Made by a program: the position numbers and the translations under genes. A DNA stretch of 10,958 bases. It comes from Podila epigama. Taxonomy: Eukaryota; Mortierellomycota; Mortierellomycetes; Mortierellales; Mortierellaceae. This document shows, one piece after another, positions 8,555-10,958 of the stretch (positions are counted from its first letter, which is position 1; each line of letters opens with the position of its first letter). The notes beneath the pieces were generated by a model. The model saw only the letters and a program-made list of their open reading frames with translations. It was not told the DNA's origin and did no database searches. The stretch lies in NCBI GenBank assembly GCA_015679605.1, contig JAAAVE010000694.1, forward strand, positions 1 to 10,958. Direction: 5' to 3'.

Positions 8555-10958
8555 CTAAAGCTCGTTATCGTTGACACATAAAAGACCCATGCCATTCTCC
8601 AGTGCCTGTTGCTCTTGCTCACGGAGGCGCATTTGTTGACATTCCTCTTGTTCTCGTAACAGATGGTGCTGTTCCTGTCGCTCGAGCATCTGCAAATGAT
8701 GCAGTTTGAATCGTTGCTCCTGCCACAGCTGTTGCTGAAGCTGCACTAACAGTTGATCTTGTGGGCCATTAGATTGTTGTTGTGCTTGTTCTTGTTGATG
8801 TTGTTGTGCTTGTTCTTGTTGATGTTGTTGCTGTTGCTTCAACTTCAGCAGTTCCTCCTCCTGACGTTCTTGCTGTTGTCTTTGCTGTTCCAACAACTGT
8901 TGAATCTGTTCGTCCTCATAGGACGATGGTGGGGAAGGCGAGTGAGGATAGCCCTGGCCATGACCATGATGGCGACATCCACTACCGTAGCTATCAGAGC
9001 GCATTCGACGAGGACTGGGCGCCATAGAAGATGAAAAGGAGGAAGACCTGGAGGAGTGCGCAATGTTGGTGCTTATGGTAGGCGAGCCGACCATGGAGAA
9101 AGTGGGCGAGCCATTACCATGCATTTGCTGCGAGGGAGCGTGGTAAAAAAGTCGCTGCTGCTGCGAATGCTGCTGCTGCAGAGCATCTCTTGCCTGTCGT
9201 TGCTCATCTGTGCCCAAGTAACCATTTACACTCAGCCAATGCTCGACTTCGTGACGGTCCCGTTCCAGCCAGAGAATGTTCTTGCGGATACCCTCAAGAC
9301 TTGTGGCCAGGATTCGTTCATAAGAGCTCGTGTCCTTTGTGGCAAAGAACGATTGCACTTGCGCATATCGTTCGATCGACGAAAATGAGCCAATGGACAG
9401 AACGACGAAATAATCCAGGAACCGAAGGTCATCACAATGCCGATGGTACAACACATCCCAGTTATGGCGCATAAAGTCCCACAGACCAGCACGGCCGACC
9501 TTCGACGACCGCAAGGTGGCAATGGCTGTCAAGATATCTTGGGTGCGCACCTCGTCGCTCATGGCAAACGTCAATGTCCGATGGACAAGCTCAGGTGAGT
9601 TTGCATACCCAAGAACAGTCAACGCGACGAGTTTTTCACCAGGGATAAATGTCTCGCGGTAATAATTAACTACAGCGTCGTATTCTTCCGTGCCAACTGT
9701 TGTTCGCAAGACAATCTCGAAAACTGGGAACCGCAAGTCTGGAGGGATGGCCGACATGTCTTTTTCTTGCATGAATACCCAAAAGCGTCGACGAGCCTCT
9801 GCAACAATCCTAGAGGAAGGTTGTTTTACGGGTTTTTTAGGTTTTTTTTTGTCGGTAGGGGGATTGATTGATTTGGTTAGTTCTTTTGCCTTTGTAGGAT
9901 TTTTTAGGATTTTTTAAGGTTATCACAAAAAGGACATGTCACGCTTACTCAGGGTCTCCTGCTCGTCCAGCAAATCGAATAGCTAGAGCGCGAAGATGGC
10001 AGGATGATGGCTCCTCTCCTTCAGAGTAGTCCCAACCGAGGCGCTTTACAATCTTTGTAAACAGTCTTCGCTGGACCTCCTTCAAGGCCTCAAGGACGTG
10101 AACTGGTTGCTCTAACCAGACTGACAAGAGTTCTTGAAGTCTCAACGAAACCTCACCCCATACCCTATATATTGAAGCACACGTCGGTTTAGAGAGTTTA
10201 GAGAGGTGTGGTGAGCTTGTGCAAGTGTAGTCAAAGTCGATACAATAAGTACGTTAAAAGACAAATCATCCAAGTCTCTCATGTTCACTTCCACTCTCCC
10301 TCTCTCTATTCCGCTCAGATTAACTTACATGTAGTCTTGCTCGTCTTCCAAGTACTTGAGCAAGGTGAGGAAGCTGCTCGTCGGGGCATTACCACTGGCG
10401 ACGAGGGCTGCTGCGTCCGTCAAGAGACCAACGCGGTTCGCAGCATCGAGGGTTCTTGGCTGCGGTGTGGCCAAGTCGTTCATTGTGGTCGCATTGCTCG
10501 GGCGCCGGACTCCAAAAGTTTTGCCTAAAAGGTCCAATGATTTTGATGGGTACGAGACGCGATAAAAGCCGGCTTGTCCCATATTGAACTTGTACCATTT
10601 GTGCGTGTTGACTTTGAGAATCATTTCACGCGAGTCCATCATAATATTGCGCGTCTCTGGCTCATCGGCTGTAACAAGTGCGAGTGGGACAGGCCAAACC
10701 AAGCAATCTTCCTCCTCACGGACATCGCCAGTTGACAGGAACAAATTTTGTCTAACGAGAATCGTGGCATCGTCGATTTCTGTGATGGAGAGCACGGGAT
10801 ACTACGAGGGCGAGATACGGACGGTGACATGGAAAGATAGAGAGACAGAGAGATAGAGGGAGAGTGTGGATGAAAGGGTGTACAAAAATGGGCGCATATG
10901 TGTACGTAAGAGAGATGGAGAAAAAGAGGACAACGAGCGTGAGTGTTGGACCTTACCA
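8555..10958 (-). CDS. M1-family zinc aminopeptidase, C-terminal part, with polyQ tail; 5' end beyond the window
   Basis: Read on the minus strand, the exons are 10958-10957 (the last two bases of an upstream exon), 10801-10329, 10164-9949 and 9809-8555. Introns are 10956-10802 (GTAAGG...TAG, phase 0), 10328-10165 (GTAAGT...TAG, phase 2) and 9948-9810 (GTAAGC...TAG, phase 2). The last three exons encode 647 residues. They begin with YPVLSI, QNLFL and LVWPVPLAL, the beta domain after the catalytic domain. The ERAP1-like C-terminal helical domain follows: FNMGQAGFYRVSYP, NRVGLLTDAAALVASG, VKRLGW, AGRAGDPEIVAEARRRFW, IPPDLRFPVF, EVRTQDI and KNILWLERDRHEVEHWL. The HEXXH zinc site and GAMEN motif would lie off the right edge and cannot be checked. 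Family members trim N-terminal residues from peptides. Normal members end near the WL at about 9233. Here 225 more residues follow, first Ser/Pro-rich with SPRRMRSDSYGS, then Gln-rich and probably coiled coil. Confidence 0.92.
8558..9232 (-). other. C-terminal Ser/Pro-rich and polyglutamine extension of the aminopeptidase
   Basis: This in-frame 225-residue extension has no counterpart in the M1 domain order. Its first half is Ser/Gly/His-rich with SP sites that could be phosphorylated. Its second half is dominated by Gln, Glu and Leu (for example QQQERQEEELLKLKQQQQ), as in Gln-rich coiled coils. It stays open to the TAG at 8557-8555. A GTAAAT sequence (minus strand, 9229-9224) falls exactly at the end of the aminopeptidase domain and could act as a donor, so the tail might be optional. 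Confidence 0.75.
8777..8824 (-). repeat. Perfect 24-bp tandem repeat, two copies, coding
   Basis: Copies at 8777-8800 and 8801-8824 are identical. On the minus strand they encode the octapeptide HQQEQAQQ twice, in frame with the aminopeptidase tail. A partial third copy begins at 8825. The identity down to synonymous positions points to recent duplication or slippage, so length polymorphism between strains is expected. Confidence 0.85.

Noticed and set aside
8753-9034. Plus-strand frame rich in Leu and Val that looks like membrane helices
   Set aside because: It is the antisense of the Gln-rich tail: CAG/CAA codons read backwards give Leu and related residues. The minus-strand frame continues the aminopeptidase.
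9772-9796. CAG acceptor just upstream of the last aminopeptidase exon (exon start near 9796)
   Set aside because: Its phase does not match the phase-2 donor at 9948. The TAG ending at 9810 fits and yields the family-like GDPEIVAEARRRFW.
10836-10868. GA-rich simple sequence near the right edge
   Set aside because: It lies in an aminopeptidase intron, where it is the pyrimidine tract read on the opposite strand; no separate function is suggested.

Overview
The window looks like nuclear DNA of a filamentous fungus. Genes are broken by short introns of about 100-205 bp with GTA/GTG donors and TAG/CAG acceptors. Intergenic gaps are short and T/A-rich, both strands carry genes, and several proteins contain long Ser-, Gln- or Thr-rich disordered stretches. 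No operon, Shine-Dalgarno, CRISPR or mobile-element structure is visible. An early-diverging lineage such as Mortierellomycota fits the style, but that is inference and not tested.

Layout, left to right. Positions 1-476 are the promoter and 5' UTR of the first gene, with a likely leader intron. A plus-strand gene at 477-4173 (three exons, 1113 aa) encodes an arrestin-fold protein whose C-terminal half is interrupted by long disordered inserts. It is followed 177 bp later by a plus-strand gene at 4351-5703 (five exons in my model, 291 aa) with the head, coiled coil and basic/acidic tail of the XRCC4/XLF/PAXX superfamily of end-joining scaffolds. A minus-strand single-exon gene at 5888-6955 (355 aa) converges on it and encodes an unrecognised protein with a clear mitochondrial presequence. 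A divergent spacer (6956-7407) separates it from a plus-strand gene ending at 8366, the alpha N-terminal protein methyltransferase NTM1/TAE1; its first coding exon could not be located. Converging on that from the right edge is a minus-strand gene (8555-10958, 5' part outside the window) encoding the C-terminal part of an M1 zinc aminopeptidase with a 225-residue Ser-rich and polyglutamine tail.

The genes do not form an evident pathway; this is an ordinary collection of eukaryotic housekeeping or regulatory genes. I see no convincing undescribed multi-gene system. The points most worth checking are the glutamine-rich tail on the aminopeptidase, two overlapping plausible reading frames in exon 3 of the XRCC4-like gene, the unrecognised mitochondrial protein, and the missing first exon of the methyltransferase.
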